DNA of 64,000 bases, taken from contig NZ_CP107928.1 in the NCBI RefSeq assembly GCF_036030735.1, positions 2,170,001 through 2,234,000 of the forward strand. The letters run 5' to 3'. The notes beneath the pieces were generated by a model that did no database searches, was not told the DNA's origin, and saw only the letters and a list, made by a program, of their open reading frames with translations. Shown in pieces: positions 38,089-46,917 of this stretch; the first letter of the stretch is position 1, and each line of letters begins with the position of its first letter. Origin of the DNA: Streptomyces sp. NBC_00425 (GTDB lineage: Bacteria > Actinomycetota > Actinomycetes > Streptomycetales > Streptomycetaceae). Both the position numbers and the translations under genes were made by a program.

Positions 38089-39195
38089 ATGAACACGATG
38101 CTCACCGCCCGGCTGCACGAGATCGGCGCCCCTATGCAGCTCGACCGGCTGCCCGTTCCCGAGCCGCGGCCGACCGATGTCCTCGTCCAGGTCAAGGCAT
38201 GCAACGTCGTACCGAACCTGGGCAACGTGCTCACCACGTACGCCGAGTGGTTTCCTTACCTGCCGCTGCCGAAGCTCCCGGCGGTCTTCGGCCTCGACTC
38301 CGCGGGCGTGGTCGCCCAGGTCGGCAGCCTGGTCACCGACGTCGAAGTGGGCGACCGGGTCTACGTCAACCCCGGCCTGTCCTGCGGAGCCTGCCGGGCC
38401 TGTCGCCGAGGCGAGGAGCCCAACTGCGACAACTACACCTTCATGGGCTACTTCTCCTTCGGCACCGACGGCCAGGACCGTTTCGACGCCTACCCCTACG
38501 GCGGGCTGTCCGAATACCTCACGGCGCCGCAGCGCAACCTCGTCAAGCTGCCCGACAGCGTCACCTTCGAGCAGGGAGCCCGCTTCGGCTACCTGGGTAC
38601 CGCCTACTCTGCGCTGCGCAAGGCAGGTGCCGGACCGGGCCGCACCGTGCTCATCGACGGCATCTCCGGAACCCTGGGGCTGGGTGCCTGTCTCATCGCT
38701 CTCGGCCTCGGCGTCGGCCGCATCCTGGGCACCGGGCGCAACGCCGACCTGCTGCAAGACGTCAAGGCCCTCGCACCCGACCGCATCGACGTCCACGCCG
38801 CCGGCACCGGACCGTTGCCCGAGTGGGTACGCGAACGTACGGACGGCGAGGGCGCCGACATTCTGATCGACAGCCTTGGTCCCGGGAGCCCCGAGGAGTC
38901 TTTCGTCGAGGCGCTCTCCTCCCTGGGCCGTGGCGGAGTCGCGGTGAACATCGGGGGCATGATGGGGCGGCCTGCCCTCGACCTGTTCTCGATGATGTGC
39001 TCGCAGAACAGCGTCATCGGCAGCCTCTGGTTCTCCACCGGGGAAGCCCAGGACATGGCCGACATGGCCGGCAGCGGAGTGCTCGACCTCTCCGTCTTCG
39101 AACACCATGCCTTCCCGCTCGAGAAGATCAACAGCGCCCTCGCCGACCTGCCGTCCCGGCACGGCGGATTCACGAACTTCGTCTGCACACCCTGA
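38089..39195 (+). CDS. Zinc-type medium-chain dehydrogenase/reductase
   Basis: A 368-residue MDR protein. The structural-zinc loop is intact (Cys 99, 102, 105 and 113) and C38 of the catalytic zinc site is present. The His-Glu pair normally in GHE is Leu-Asp (FGLDSAGVV, 69-70), so the catalytic site is atypical. The NAD(P)-binding region is GISGTLGLGA. It probably reduces or oxidises an alcohol/aldehyde intermediate, but a quinone-oxidoreductase-like reaction is also possible. CAGGAGA precedes the ATG. Confidence 0.85.
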   Translation: MNTMLTARLHEIGAPMQLDRLPVPEPRPTDVLVQVKACNVVPNLGNVLTTYAEWFPYLPLPKLPAVFGLDSAGVVAQVGSLVTDVEVGDRVYVNPGLSCGACRACRRGEEPNCDNYTFMGYFSFGTDGQDRFDAYPYGGLSEYLTAPQRNLVKLPDSVTFEQGARFGYLGTAYSALRKAGAGPGRTVLIDGISGTLGLGACLIALGLGVGRILGTGRNADLLQDVKALAPDRIDVHAAGTGPLPEWVRERTDGEGADILIDSLGPGSPEESFVEALSSLGRGGVAVNIGGMMGRPALDLFSMMCSQNSVIGSLWFSTGEAQDMADMAGSGVLDLSVFEHHAFPLEKINSALADLPSRHGGFTNFVCTP

Positions 39196-39537
39196 CAAGG
39201 TTGTTCGGCGGGGCGCGCCGACCTCCATGACGGCAGCGGCGAGGGTGCCGGGGGTCGGCTCGCGGCCGACTCTCGGGCGCCGGGGTTTTGCGGAATCTCC
39301 GTGACGAGCGACACCGGCGAAGTCACCGCCGAGGCCGTAGCCGTGACCGACCGGGATGAGACGGCTCCCGGCGGGCGGGTGGGCGCCGCGCGCTCGGCAC
39401 CGCTTGTCTGCTCGGCGCGTCCACCTGCAAGTGTGGAGAAACTCGCGTGCCTCGACTGTCCGCCGGCCGCTACGCCTTCGTCTGGGGCGCCGGCGTGTCC
39501 TCGGGCCAGGGCAGCAGCGGCTGCGGCCGGCAGACGT

Positions 39538-39765
39538 TCACTGTGGAGCAGTGCCGTTCATGCCGTGCTCGACCGGCCAGCTCGTCAGCAGGTCGACCCG
39601 CTGTGTAGTCGAACGGTCACCGACCAGGTTGTAGACCCGGTTGGTCCGGCTCGGGTCCCGCCCGGCAGCGCCGGCCGCCTCGCCGATTCGCCGGTTCGCG
39701 TCGTCCAGCTCCTCCGGGGCGAGAAATTCCTTCGAGGGCAGCCAGCCGCCTGTCCCCGCTGGAGT
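39538..39765 (-). pseudogene. C-terminal fragment of an LLM-class F420/flavin oxidoreductase
   Basis: The minus strand reads GGWLPSKEFLAPEELDDANR, then RIGEAAGAAGRDPS and RVYNLVGD, ending at a stop (39538-39540). This is the typical C-terminal stretch of F420-type LLM enzymes, where GGWxPS and PPEEL recur. The TIM barrel is missing. It is a third LLM-related sequence in the window besides the intact genes at 18165 and 54198. Confidence 0.7.
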
Positions 39766-39773
39766 TCGCCCAC

Positions 39774-39803
39774 GGCGGCCGTGAAGCGTGCTTCACGGCC
39801 GCC
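39774..39803 (-). terminator. Perfect 14-bp hairpin after the azoreductase gene
   Basis: GGCGGCCGTGAAGC pairs perfectly with GCTTCACGGCCGCC across a 2-nt centre, beginning 18 bp past the azoreductase stop. Confidence 0.85.
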
Positions 39804-39821
39804 GTCCGGAGGGCGCTGTTT

Positions 39822-40475
39822 CTAGGCGGCGATGCGGTGGGCTATCACCTTGGCCGTGGAGGCTGCGTCGTCCAGTGCCTGCTGGCGGGAGGCTTCGAAG
39901 AGGGGGATCAGCTGGGACATCGCCGGGTTGTGTACGGCCATCGTGAGTTCCGGGACGATGAAGTTCACGTCCAGGGCGAGCGCGTCGGCCAGAACGGCCG
40001 TGAGGTAGTTCTGCACGTATTCGTAGCCCTCGCGGGGCGTGCCCGGGGCGTAGGAGCCGCCGCGGCTGGCGACGACGGCGACGGGGGTGCCCTTGAGCCT
40101 GGAGCTTTCCACGCCGGCGGTGCGGCCGACGAGGACGATGTTGTCGAGCCACGCCTTGAGGGTCGAGGGAATCGAGTAGTTGTACATCGGAGCGCCGATC
40201 AGTATGGCGTCGGCGTTCTCCAGCTCGTCGATCAGCGTCAGCCGGTGGGCGAGGGCGGCGGCCTGGGCGGGGGTGTGCGTGGCCGGGTCGGTCTGGCCGG
40301 CGGTGTGGGCGTCGGCGGTGAGGTGCGGTACGGGGTTCGTGGCGAGGTCACGGTAGATGACCGTGCCCTCGGGGTGGTGCTCCTGCCAGGTCCGGCGGAA
40401 GGCGGCGGTCACGGCGCGGGAGGAGGAGGCGTCGCCGGAAAACAGCGAGGAATCGAGATGCAGAAGAGTGGCCAT
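39822..40475 (-). CDS. FMN-dependent NAD(P)H azoreductase/quinone reductase (AzoR type)
   Basis: A 217-residue flavodoxin-fold reductase. FMN-binding parts are HLDSSLFSGDASSSR near the start, PMYNYSIPSTLKAWLD in the middle and SRGGSY. Such enzymes reduce quinones and azo compounds by two electrons, avoiding redox cycling. GAGGAAC precedes the ATG. It lies 138 bp downstream of the DoxX gene on the same strand. The gene fits a theme of quinone and electrophile detoxification in this section. Confidence 0.92.
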   Translation of the reverse strand: MATLLHLDSSLFSGDASSSRAVTAAFRRTWQEHHPEGTVIYRDLATNPVPHLTADAHTAGQTDPATHTPAQAAALAHRLTLIDELENADAILIGAPMYNYSIPSTLKAWLDNIVLVGRTAGVESSRLKGTPVAVVASRGGSYAPGTPREGYEYVQNYLTAVLADALALDVNFIVPELTMAVHNPAMSQLIPLFEASRQQALDDAASTAKVIAHRIAA

Positions 40476-40613
40476 GGGATGTTCCTCAGGTGTAGCAGTG
40501 GTCGGGAATGCGGATGATCGGTGACGGTCCGCGTAGCGAGGGCGGTCTCGCGATCACCCGGCCGGGTTTGCCGGGCGGAAGGTGAGCTGTGGCGCCTCGG
40601 ATTCAGGCGCTGG

Positions 40614-40985
40614 TCAGGAGGCGAGGACGAGCGTGGCGGCGGCAGCGATCGCGATGACGGTGAGGATGATGGGTGCCATCGCGTTGCCGCGGGTCTCGGG
40701 GTTGGCGTAGTCGCCGGACTTGGCGTGGAAGCCGACGGCTCCGACGAGCAGGACTGCGAATCCCAGGGCGGCGGCAACGCCGATGGGCTGCCAGAAGAGA
40801 CCGGCGATGAGCCCTGCGGCTGCGGCCAGCTCGGCCAGCCCGATGAACCGGACCAGCGGGGCGCTGAAGCCTCCGGGAGACTGCAACTGGGCTGGAATGC
40901 TGCCCTTGAGCAGGGCTTTCGGTAGTCCGGCGGCCAGCCCGACAACGGCGAGCAGAACGCTCAGTACGGCGGCGAAGACAAACAC
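40614..40985 (-). CDS. DoxX-family membrane protein
   Basis: A 123-residue protein with four hydrophobic helices and a DoxX-like core (LVRFIGLAELAAAAGLIAGL). The GTG at 40985 has AAAGG nine bases upstream; an ATG nearby is in another frame. DoxX proteins are membrane partners of oxidoreductases in oxidative-stress or respiratory contexts, consistent with the azoreductase downstream. Confidence 0.85.
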   Translation of the reverse strand: MFVFAAVLSVLLAVVGLAAGLPKALLKGSIPAQLQSPGGFSAPLVRFIGLAELAAAAGLIAGLFWQPIGVAAALGFAVLLVGAVGFHAKSGDYANPETRGNAMAPIILTVIAIAAAATLVLAS

Positions 40986-41249
40986 GGGTCATGCCTTTCT
41001 GGAGAGTGATTCGGACCGCCCGAGCTGTGAGGGACCGGCATCCGTGGAGGATGGGTGTGCCGGCGGGTTTTGCTGCTCACGCGTGAGCGTTGCTGAAGTG
41101 CGGTCTCATCGATGGAGAGCGCTGCTGCGCGGCAACCCGGCCGCGGGCCGGGCGCCGGCCGCCGCGGTGCGGCCGGTGACGGCAGACGCTGAGGCGGGAC
41201 GGCTCGTCGGCGCCGGCCGCACCGCCTGTGGAAGGCGGAATGCGGCCGA

Positions 41250-41861
41250 TCAGGTGAGGGGCTGTTCGGTGAAGTTCCTGAGCACCAGTGCGCCGGGAAC
41301 CTCGATGAGGCGTCCGCCTTCGTCGATCCTGCCGAGTTCCACCGGCGACAGGCCGAGCGTGCGGGCGAGCTCGGCGATCTGGGAGCTGGCCTCCCCGGAG
41401 TCGCTGGAGACGAAGACCACGCGCTTGCCCTGGCCGGAGGGCACTTCGGCGGCGAGCGTCTGGGCGGGAAGGTGGTTGAAGCCCTTCACGATCTGGGCGC
41501 CGGGCAGGACCTCGGCCGCGTACTGCGAGGAGAGCCGACCCTTGAGGATGTCGCCCGCGTTGGGCGCGTAGTGCGCGTTGGTGGTGTCGACGACGATCTT
41601 CCCGTTCCAGTCGGGCAGGGCGTTGCCGAACGTCTCGACTGCGCCGAACGGGATGGCCATGAAGATGACGTCGCTCGCCAGTGCCTCGGTGAGCGTCACG
41701 GCCCGGACCGTGGAACCCCAGGAGGCGGCGAGTTCGCTGATCGAGCCCGGTCCGCGGGTGTTGGCGATGCTGACCTCGACTCCGGCCCGGGCGAAGAGAC
41801 GCGCCAGCGCCGAACCGATGTTTCCGGTGCCCACGATGGCGTAGCGGGTGTCTGCAGACAT
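41250..41861 (-). CDS. NADPH-dependent F420 reductase-like (dinucleotide-binding) protein
   Basis: A 203-residue Rossmann protein (AIVGTGNIGSALARLFARAG) of the F420_oxidored family, with the middle motif VKGFNHLPAQTLA. It may exchange hydride between NADPH and F420 or act on another small substrate; several such proteins are misannotated. It is divergent from a MarR gene with two operator-like repeats between them. Related proteins occur at 55250-55996 (intact) and 45630-46292 (broken), each next to a MarR gene. Confidence 0.85.
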   Translation of the reverse strand: MSADTRYAIVGTGNIGSALARLFARAGVEVSIANTRGPGSISELAASWGSTVRAVTLTEALASDVIFMAIPFGAVETFGNALPDWNGKIVVDTTNAHYAPNAGDILKGRLSSQYAAEVLPGAQIVKGFNHLPAQTLAAEVPSGQGKRVVFVSSDSGEASSQIAELARTLGLSPVELGRIDEGGRLIEVPGALVLRNFTEQPLT

Positions 41862-41972
41862 GAGTGCTCCCTGTTCCAGTAATTGCTGAAGGCTGTCGAG
41901 GCGGCAGAGCAGCTTCGTCGTCCGGTCTGTTGTCGCCGCGTTTCTGTAGGCGGCTCCGACCTCCGCAAGCCA

Positions 41973-42027
41973 TTTGGTTGAGGTGTTAACCAAACCGTAC
42001 GACGGACTGGTTAACATGTCAACCAAA
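41973..42027. promoter_or_regulatory. Two MarR-type operators in the divergent promoter
   Basis: Site 1 (41973-41994) has perfect arms TTTGGTT/AACCAAA. Site 2 (42008-42025) has TGGTT/AACCA around an AACATGTC centre. They fill the 183-bp gap between the F420-reductase-like gene and the MarR gene, the expected place for MarR autorepression and control of the divergent target. Confidence 0.8.
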
Positions 42028-42044
42028 GCGGTAGGATGGGCTTC

Positions 42045-42518
42045 ATGGACGAACCGCGATGGCTGGACGAGCGTGAACAGCGGGCTTGGCGCAGCCTCAT
42101 GAAGATGCAGGCCGGCCTGTCCGAATACATCGAGCGGCAGCTGCGCACCCACAGCGGGCTGTCCACCGCCGACTACCAGGTGCTGGCGCACCTGTCTGAG
42201 GCGCCCGAGGGACGCCTGCGGTCGTTCGCACTCGGAGATGCGCTGCAATGGGAGAAGAGCCGTCTGTCGCAGCATCTGACCCGCATGCAGAACCGCAACC
42301 TCATCCGCCGCGAGCGATGCGCGACCGACCAGCGAGGGGCCGTCGTGGTCATCACCGAACAGGGCCGCACCCTCGTCGAGGCAGCCGCCCCGCTCCACCT
42401 GGCTGACGTGCGCAATGTGCTGATCGACCACGTGACCCCTGCGCAGATGGACCTGCTGATCGAATTGGGAGACCAGGTGGAGGCGCAACTCGCCGAGATC
42501 GATCAGAAACCGGGATGA
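42045..42518 (+). CDS. MarR-family transcriptional regulator (first of three related copies)
   Basis: A 157-residue winged-helix dimer repressor: LSTADYQVLAHLSEAPEGRL leads into the recognition region WEKSRLSQHLTRMQNRNLI and wing RRERCATDQRGAVVVIT. It is closely related to the MarR proteins at 46918 and 55993. The ATG at 42045 is preferred over 42036 for spacing to GGTAGG. It presumably senses a phenolic, quinone or oxidant and derepresses the divergent oxidoreductase gene. Confidence 0.9.
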   Translation: MDEPRWLDEREQRAWRSLMKMQAGLSEYIERQLRTHSGLSTADYQVLAHLSEAPEGRLRSFALGDALQWEKSRLSQHLTRMQNRNLIRRERCATDQRGAVVVITEQGRTLVEAAAPLHLADVRNVLIDHVTPAQMDLLIELGDQVEAQLAEIDQKPG

Positions 42519-42654
42519 CCCCTTGCGTCCCCGCCGGGCTGCCGCCGACCGTGCCGTCAGAGTCTCGCCCGGGGTGCTGATGAGGGCCCGGCATCGCACC
42601 AACCGCCCTTACTGCGACACTCCCATCCAACAAAGAAGACGATGCGGGTCGACG

Positions 42655-42790
42655 AGCCTCGCCTTCAAAAAACGAACGTTTTCTGGAGATCACCGTGCGG
42701 GGGTCCGCACACCCCGCAGCCCCTTCAAAAAACCCTTCAAAAACCTGGGTCATTCAAGAACCCTCGACCACCGTTTTCTGACATGATCCG
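42655..42790. other. Candidate resolution (res) site upstream of the resolvase
   Basis: An AT-rich tract in GC-rich DNA directly before the resolvase gene. It holds the inverted repeat AAAACG-AA-CGTTTT (42669-42682), a GTGCGG/CCGCAC stem (42695-42710) and three TTCAAAAA repeats (from 42664, 42724 and 42735). Tn3-family res sites lie in just this position. Nothing here looks like a gene. Confidence 0.5.
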
Positions 42791-42795
42791 GGGTC

Positions 42796-43467
42796 ATGAG
42801 TGAGACTCCGGAGCCGTCCGGCCACCCCGAACTCCTCGTTGCCGAACCGCTTGTCTGCACCGAGATCAAGATCGGGTACGCGCGGGTGTCCAGCGGCGGA
42901 CAGAAGCTCGACCGGCAGATCGACGCCCTCACCACCGCCGGATGCCGGAAGATCTTCTCGGACAAGAAGTCCGGCAAGAACGCCCTCCGCCCGGAATTGA
43001 AGGCGTGCCACGCCTTCCTCGACGCTGGCGACACCCTCGTCGTCCCGTCGCTCGACCGCTACGGCCGCAGCCTCCAGGACCTCATCAACATGGTCGCCGA
43101 ACTCCGGACGCGCGGGATCGGCTTCACCTCGCTGCACGAGAACCTCGACACCACCACCCCCGGCGGCCGACTCGTCTTCCACGTCTTCGCCGCTCTGGCG
43201 GAGTTCATCCGCGAACTCATCGTCCAGGGCACCCGCGAGGGCCTGGCCGCCGCCCGCGCCCGCGGCCGGGTCGGCGGGCGCCCCACCGTCGCTACCGAGG
43301 AAGTCATCCGCGCCGCCCGCGACCTGCTGCCCGACCCCGGCCGCTCCATCACCTCGATCGCCAAAATGCTGGGCATCTCCCCGGGCACCCTCTACAACCA
43401 CATCCCCGACCTCCAAGACCTGCGCGCCTCCGCCGTCCCCCACCAGCTCGACGCTGCGGAACGGTGA
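42796..43467 (+). CDS. Serine recombinase (resolvase/invertase family)
   Basis: A 223-residue serine resolvase. The catalytic N-terminal domain has the active Ser in GYARVSSGGQ, then LDRYGRSLQDLI and the E-helix; the C-terminus carries a Hin-like HTH (SITSIAKMLGISPGTLYNHI). It is complete in length and motifs, so it may be active. A Tn3-type transposase remnant lies 430 bp downstream and a res-like tract upstream, so it is the surviving part of a Tn3-like transposon. Confidence 0.9.
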   Translation: MSETPEPSGHPELLVAEPLVCTEIKIGYARVSSGGQKLDRQIDALTTAGCRKIFSDKKSGKNALRPELKACHAFLDAGDTLVVPSLDRYGRSLQDLINMVAELRTRGIGFTSLHENLDTTTPGGRLVFHVFAALAEFIRELIVQGTREGLAAARARGRVGGRPTVATEEVIRAARDLLPDPGRSITSIAKMLGISPGTLYNHIPDLQDLRASAVPHQLDAAER

Positions 43468-43494
43468 CCCCACGTGCCGATCCGTCCCTAGGAC

Positions 43495-43830
43495 CGCGAG
43501 CGTTGTCCCGCCGACTGGCCGGACATCTCCAACGCCATCAACGAACGCGCCGGCTGGCGGTGCGAGTGTGAAGGCGAGTGCGGACGCGGCAGTCACCCCG
43601 GCCGGTGTCCCAACCGGCACGGACAGCCCGTGTACGGCACCGGTTCGCGGGTCATCCTGACGACGAGAGCGCGCACCTCGACCACACGCCGGAGAACTGT
43701 CACCCGGCCAACCTCAAAGCCATGCCAGGGCTGCCACCTGCACTACGACCGTAACCACCACGCCCGTACCCGGGCCCAGACCCGGCATACCGCGCTCGAA
43801 ACCGGCGGGCAGCTGACGTTTGAGTTGTAG
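43495..43830 (+). pseudogene. Frameshifted HNH-endonuclease-like gene
   Basis: Plus-strand frames read ERAGWRCECEGECGRGSHPG and VYGTGSRVILT; a second frame gives AHLDHTPENCHPANLKAM; the first frame then resumes CQGCHLHYDRNHHARTR. Joined, this is a small HNH protein with paired cysteines, as found in Streptomyces accessory DNA. Two single-base frameshifts break it. Confidence 0.75.
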
Positions 43831-43891
43831 GCGAACGTAGCAAGATCAAGTGCTTAGCGTTACTGGCTGTTCCGCTAGTCCCCAAGGCCGG

Positions 43892-44165
43892 ACAAGGTGC
43901 CGCCGAACCGGCTGGCGACGCTGGCGCGGGTCGGCCTGGGGTCGAGGGCGCCGATCCTGGAGCGCACGCCGGAGCCGAAGCGCACGGCGCTGCTGACGTC
44001 GGTGGTCGGCACCTGAAGGCGTCTGCGATCGACGACGCGTTGGATCTGTTCTCGGTGCTGATGCAGGTGAAGCTGATCAGCGCCGCGCGGCGGGCGACGG
44101 ACCGGGACTGGCTCGCGGTCCGGCCTCGCATGGCGAAGTCGGCGCGGATGCTCGATGGGGTGTGT
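43892..44165 (+). pseudogene. Internal fragment of a Tn3-family transposase
   Basis: The plus strand reads VPPNRLATLARVGLGSRAPI and PEPKRTALLTSVV, then after a one-base shift HLKASAIDDALDLFSVLMQV and LISAARRATD, the N-terminal half of Tn3-type transposases. It breaks off at 44165, shortly before the convergent reductase gene. Catalytic domain and ends are absent. Confidence 0.8.
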
Positions 44166-44250
44166 ACGCGATCCACTCGGTGACGACACCGCAGGTGCCC
44201 GGCCGGGTGCGGCTCGCTCGAGGGCTATGGGAAGGGCTGGCCTCCGCCGT

Positions 44251-45297
44251 TCAGCGGTGGCCGATGCCCCCAGGGCCGTGCTCGGCCGGGACCGCCTCGC
44301 CCGCGGCGACGGGCCCGGGCGGCGTCCCGTCACCGAACGGCGAGCCGCCCAGCTCCTCCCGCCCGTGGCGGGTCAGCCAGTTCGCGGTGTCCGGCCCCAG
44401 CGGGGTCACCTGGGACGGATTGATGAATGCGTGGACGACGTAGTAGTGCTCCTTGATCTGCGGGAAATCGGTCGTGTCACCAAAGCCCGGGGTCTGGAAC
44501 AGGTCGCGGGCGTAGGCCCACAGCACCGGCATCTCCGACAGCTTCTGCCGGTTGCACTTGAAGTGCCCGTGGTAGACGGCGTCGAACCGAGCCAGAGTGG
44601 TGAACAACCGGATGTCGGCCTCCGTGATCGTGTCGCCCATCAGGTAGCGGCGGTCGGCCAGTCGCTCCGACAACCAGTCCAGAGCGGTGAACAGTCGTGA
44701 GTACGCCTTGTCGTAAGCCTGCTGGGAGCCGGCAAAGCCGCAGCGGTACACGCCGTTGTTGACCTCGGTGTAGACGCGCTGCATGACCTCGTGCATCTCG
44801 TCCCGCAGGTGCTCGGGGTAAAGGTCGGGGGCGCCGTCACGGTGATACGCCGTCCACTCGGTGGACAGGTCGAGGGTGATCTGCGCGAAGTCGTTGGTGA
44901 CGACGGACTTCGTGCGGACGTCGACGATCGCAGGGACGGTGATGCCGCGGGAGTACTGCGGGTCGCGGGCGAGAAACGCCTCCTGCAGCCGCTCGTAGCC
45001 CAGCACCGGGTCGCGCCCATCCGGGTCGAGGTCGAACGTCCAGGAGCGCTTGTCGTGCACAGGACCGCAGATGCCCATGGACAGCACCGGCTCCAGGCCC
45101 AGCAGGCGCCGGACGATGGTCGAGCGGTTTGCCCACGGGCAGGCGCGGGCGACAACCAGCCGGTAGCGGTCGGGCTCGACCGGCCATCCGCCCGAGCCGT
45201 CGGCAGTTATCCGGTCGTTGATGTAGTTCGAGTCCCGCTGGAAGTCCTGCTCGCGGTTGCGCTCGACGTAGCCGGATCCGCTAGTGGCATCGCTCAT
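44251..45297 (-). CDS. Glutathionyl/mycothiolyl-hydroquinone reductase (xi-class GST)
   Basis: A 348-residue thioredoxin-fold transferase of the xi class. The catalytic Cys is in ACPWANRS (C53) and the C-terminal helical domain carries YMGDTITEADIRLFTTLARFD-type residues. It reduces thiol conjugates of hydroquinones back to hydroquinone. Actinobacteria use mycothiol rather than glutathione, so that is the likely cosubstrate. The enzyme recycles quinones formed during aromatic degradation and fits the neighbouring MarR/azoreductase theme. Confidence 0.92.
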   Translation of the reverse strand: MSDATSGSGYVERNREQDFQRDSNYINDRITADGSGGWPVEPDRYRLVVARACPWANRSTIVRRLLGLEPVLSMGICGPVHDKRSWTFDLDPDGRDPVLGYERLQEAFLARDPQYSRGITVPAIVDVRTKSVVTNDFAQITLDLSTEWTAYHRDGAPDLYPEHLRDEMHEVMQRVYTEVNNGVYRCGFAGSQQAYDKAYSRLFTALDWLSERLADRRYLMGDTITEADIRLFTTLARFDAVYHGHFKCNRQKLSEMPVLWAYARDLFQTPGFGDTTDFPQIKEHYYVVHAFINPSQVTPLGPDTANWLTRHGREELGGSPFGDGTPPGPVAAGEAVPAEHGPGGIGHR

Positions 45298-45629
45298 GGC
45301 TACAGCATGACACATCATGCACTCTGCGGTTGCCCAAAGTGCACGCGTCCGGAGTGGCGCCTACCGCCTGTATCGGATCGACGGGACGCGCGCGATCGAG
45401 CACCGCCTCCTCCTTCGACACGTTGCAGTCGGTCACCACTGAACTCGCTCGACTGGGGCTACCAAGGGGTAGATCACACGCCGGGATGGCTGCTGGCGGT
45501 CTGGTGCGCTTCGCCGGACCAGACATCTACTTGTGCCATCTATCCGGTCTGGTCTCGTGCTCGGACGGTGCTCGGTGCTGACTGGTCGTGGCGTCCTGCC
45601 GTCGCCAGGCGTCGTGCGTCCAGGGGCTG
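45298..45629. other. Gap without a convincing gene
   Basis: About 330 bp upstream of the hydroquinone reductase start. No frame with recognisable domains is seen. It should hold the reductase promoter and the tail beyond the decayed F420-reductase-like gene. Confidence 0.5.
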
Positions 45630-46292
45630 GGCAGCGTGCTGCGGGCGGCGGCGACCTCAACCCCCCGTTCACTGCTTGGGAAGCTCCCGAGCAGACGGGT
45701 CAGGCTCTCACTGCTCCCGTTGGCGCCGAACCCTTCGGTGCCCGGTTGGAAGGCGACGCCAGCAGGCAGACCGCCGGCGTGGACGGGATCAAAGCCAAGG
45801 TCGTCCACGAACTCCGCAGCCCGGTCAACCCACGGGTGCGGCCCGGCCACTCCGATCGCCTTGCGCTCTGCGTGGCCTGCAGGACGGGCGCCGGCCTCGA
45901 GGTCGTGGTAGCCCATGTGCCCGAACCTGCATCAGACCCCCTTGACCAGGTGGGTGCCCGCGAGGAACGCCTGAACCGCTTCGCTCGACGACGTCCTCGG
46001 GTCAGTCAGGTCCGGGCGAGGGCCGTCGACCTCGTACCAGTGGTTCATGGCATCGAGGACGAGCTTCCCGCGCAGCTGCTCGACAGGCAGTTCGCGGTGG
46101 CGACCGAGGGGCAGCGCGAGAATCACCAGGTCTGCTTCGCCAGCCGCCAGCCGCCAGCCGCCTGCTCGACGGTGACGGCCAGGGCTCCGATCGCGAGCAC
46201 GTCCACCGTGAGCGCGATCTTCTGAGGGTCGCCGGAACCCGCGATGCTCACCTGGTAGCCGGCTGCCAGGGCAAGGCGAGCCAGAACGCCAG
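45630..46292 (-). pseudogene. Broken F420/NADP oxidoreductase-like gene cut by an IS
   Basis: Three minus-strand frames in succession match the intact protein at 55250-55996: [40 protein letters not shown] with [11 protein letters not shown]; and MGYHDLEAGARP with VDDLGFDPV and GANGSSESLTRLL. Two frameshifts separate them. The first 15 or so codons are replaced by IS5 transposase sequence at about 46292. It once formed an F420-reductase/MarR pair with the MarR gene at 46918. Confidence 0.88.
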
Positions 46293-46826
46293 CAACTGCG
46301 TGACGTCGTTGCGGTTGCCTCCGGTCAGCGACACCGCGAGTGGGATGCCCTGGCCGTCGGTGAGGACGTGGTGCTTGCTGCCCGGCCGTGCACGGTCGAC
46401 CGGGCTGGGCCCGCTTTTGAGCCGCGCCGAGCGGCCCGCACATGGGAGGAGTCGATCACCGCTCGCGACCAGTCCGGCTTCCCCGCGGCCCGCAGCTTCT
46501 TCAGCAGCACCAGGTGCAGTTCGTCCCCCACGCCGGCCTCGTTCCACGCGGCCAGGCGCCGCCAGCACGTCATGCCCGAGCCGAAGCCCAACTCCTGCGG
46601 CAGGTACTCCCACTGGATCCCTGTATGCAGCACGAACAAGATCCCGCACAGCGCCTGCCGGCCCCCACCCGCGGGCGGCCCTCCACCAGCTTCGGACCTG
46701 GCTCGGGCAGCAACGGCTCGATGAGCGACCACAGTTCATCCGACACGATCCAAGGCCGCGACTGTCGTTTCCCCACCACCACCCAAGCCGAAAGTCACAT
46801 GATCAACAACTTCCGTTAGGGCCTCT
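46293..46826 (-). pseudogene. Truncated, frameshifted IS5-family transposase
   Basis: Minus-strand pieces read SDELWSLIEPLLPEPGPKLV, then GILFVLHTGIQWEYLPQELG and [14 protein letters not shown], then [20 protein letters not shown], the first 160 residues of an IS5-type transposase in three frames. The C-terminal third is missing; the frame runs straight into the broken oxidoreductase gene. The left end (GTTAGGGCC near 46816) may be the original terminal repeat. Confidence 0.85.
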
Positions 46827-46917
46827 AAGTGGTGAGCCGGGTGAGCCCGGTTGCGCGCTAGTGCTTCCGGGTCCGAACGACCGGCGGTCACTTGTGCCGA
46901 CAGGCGTTCTACGAGGT

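Larger units (their letters stand above)
39196..39821. other. Gene-poor gap with an LLM oxidoreductase remnant and a terminator
   Basis: About 625 bp between the dehydrogenase and azoreductase genes. A plus-strand frame (39301-39825) spans most of it but is Ala/Pro/Arg-rich, lacks any domain and is antisense to a recognisable remnant at 39538-39765. The hairpin at 39774-39803 ends the azoreductase transcript. Confidence 0.6.

Noticed and set aside
39301..39825. Plus-strand 174-codon frame
   Set aside because: It is Ala/Pro/Arg-rich without a domain and antisense to a recognisable LLM oxidoreductase remnant.
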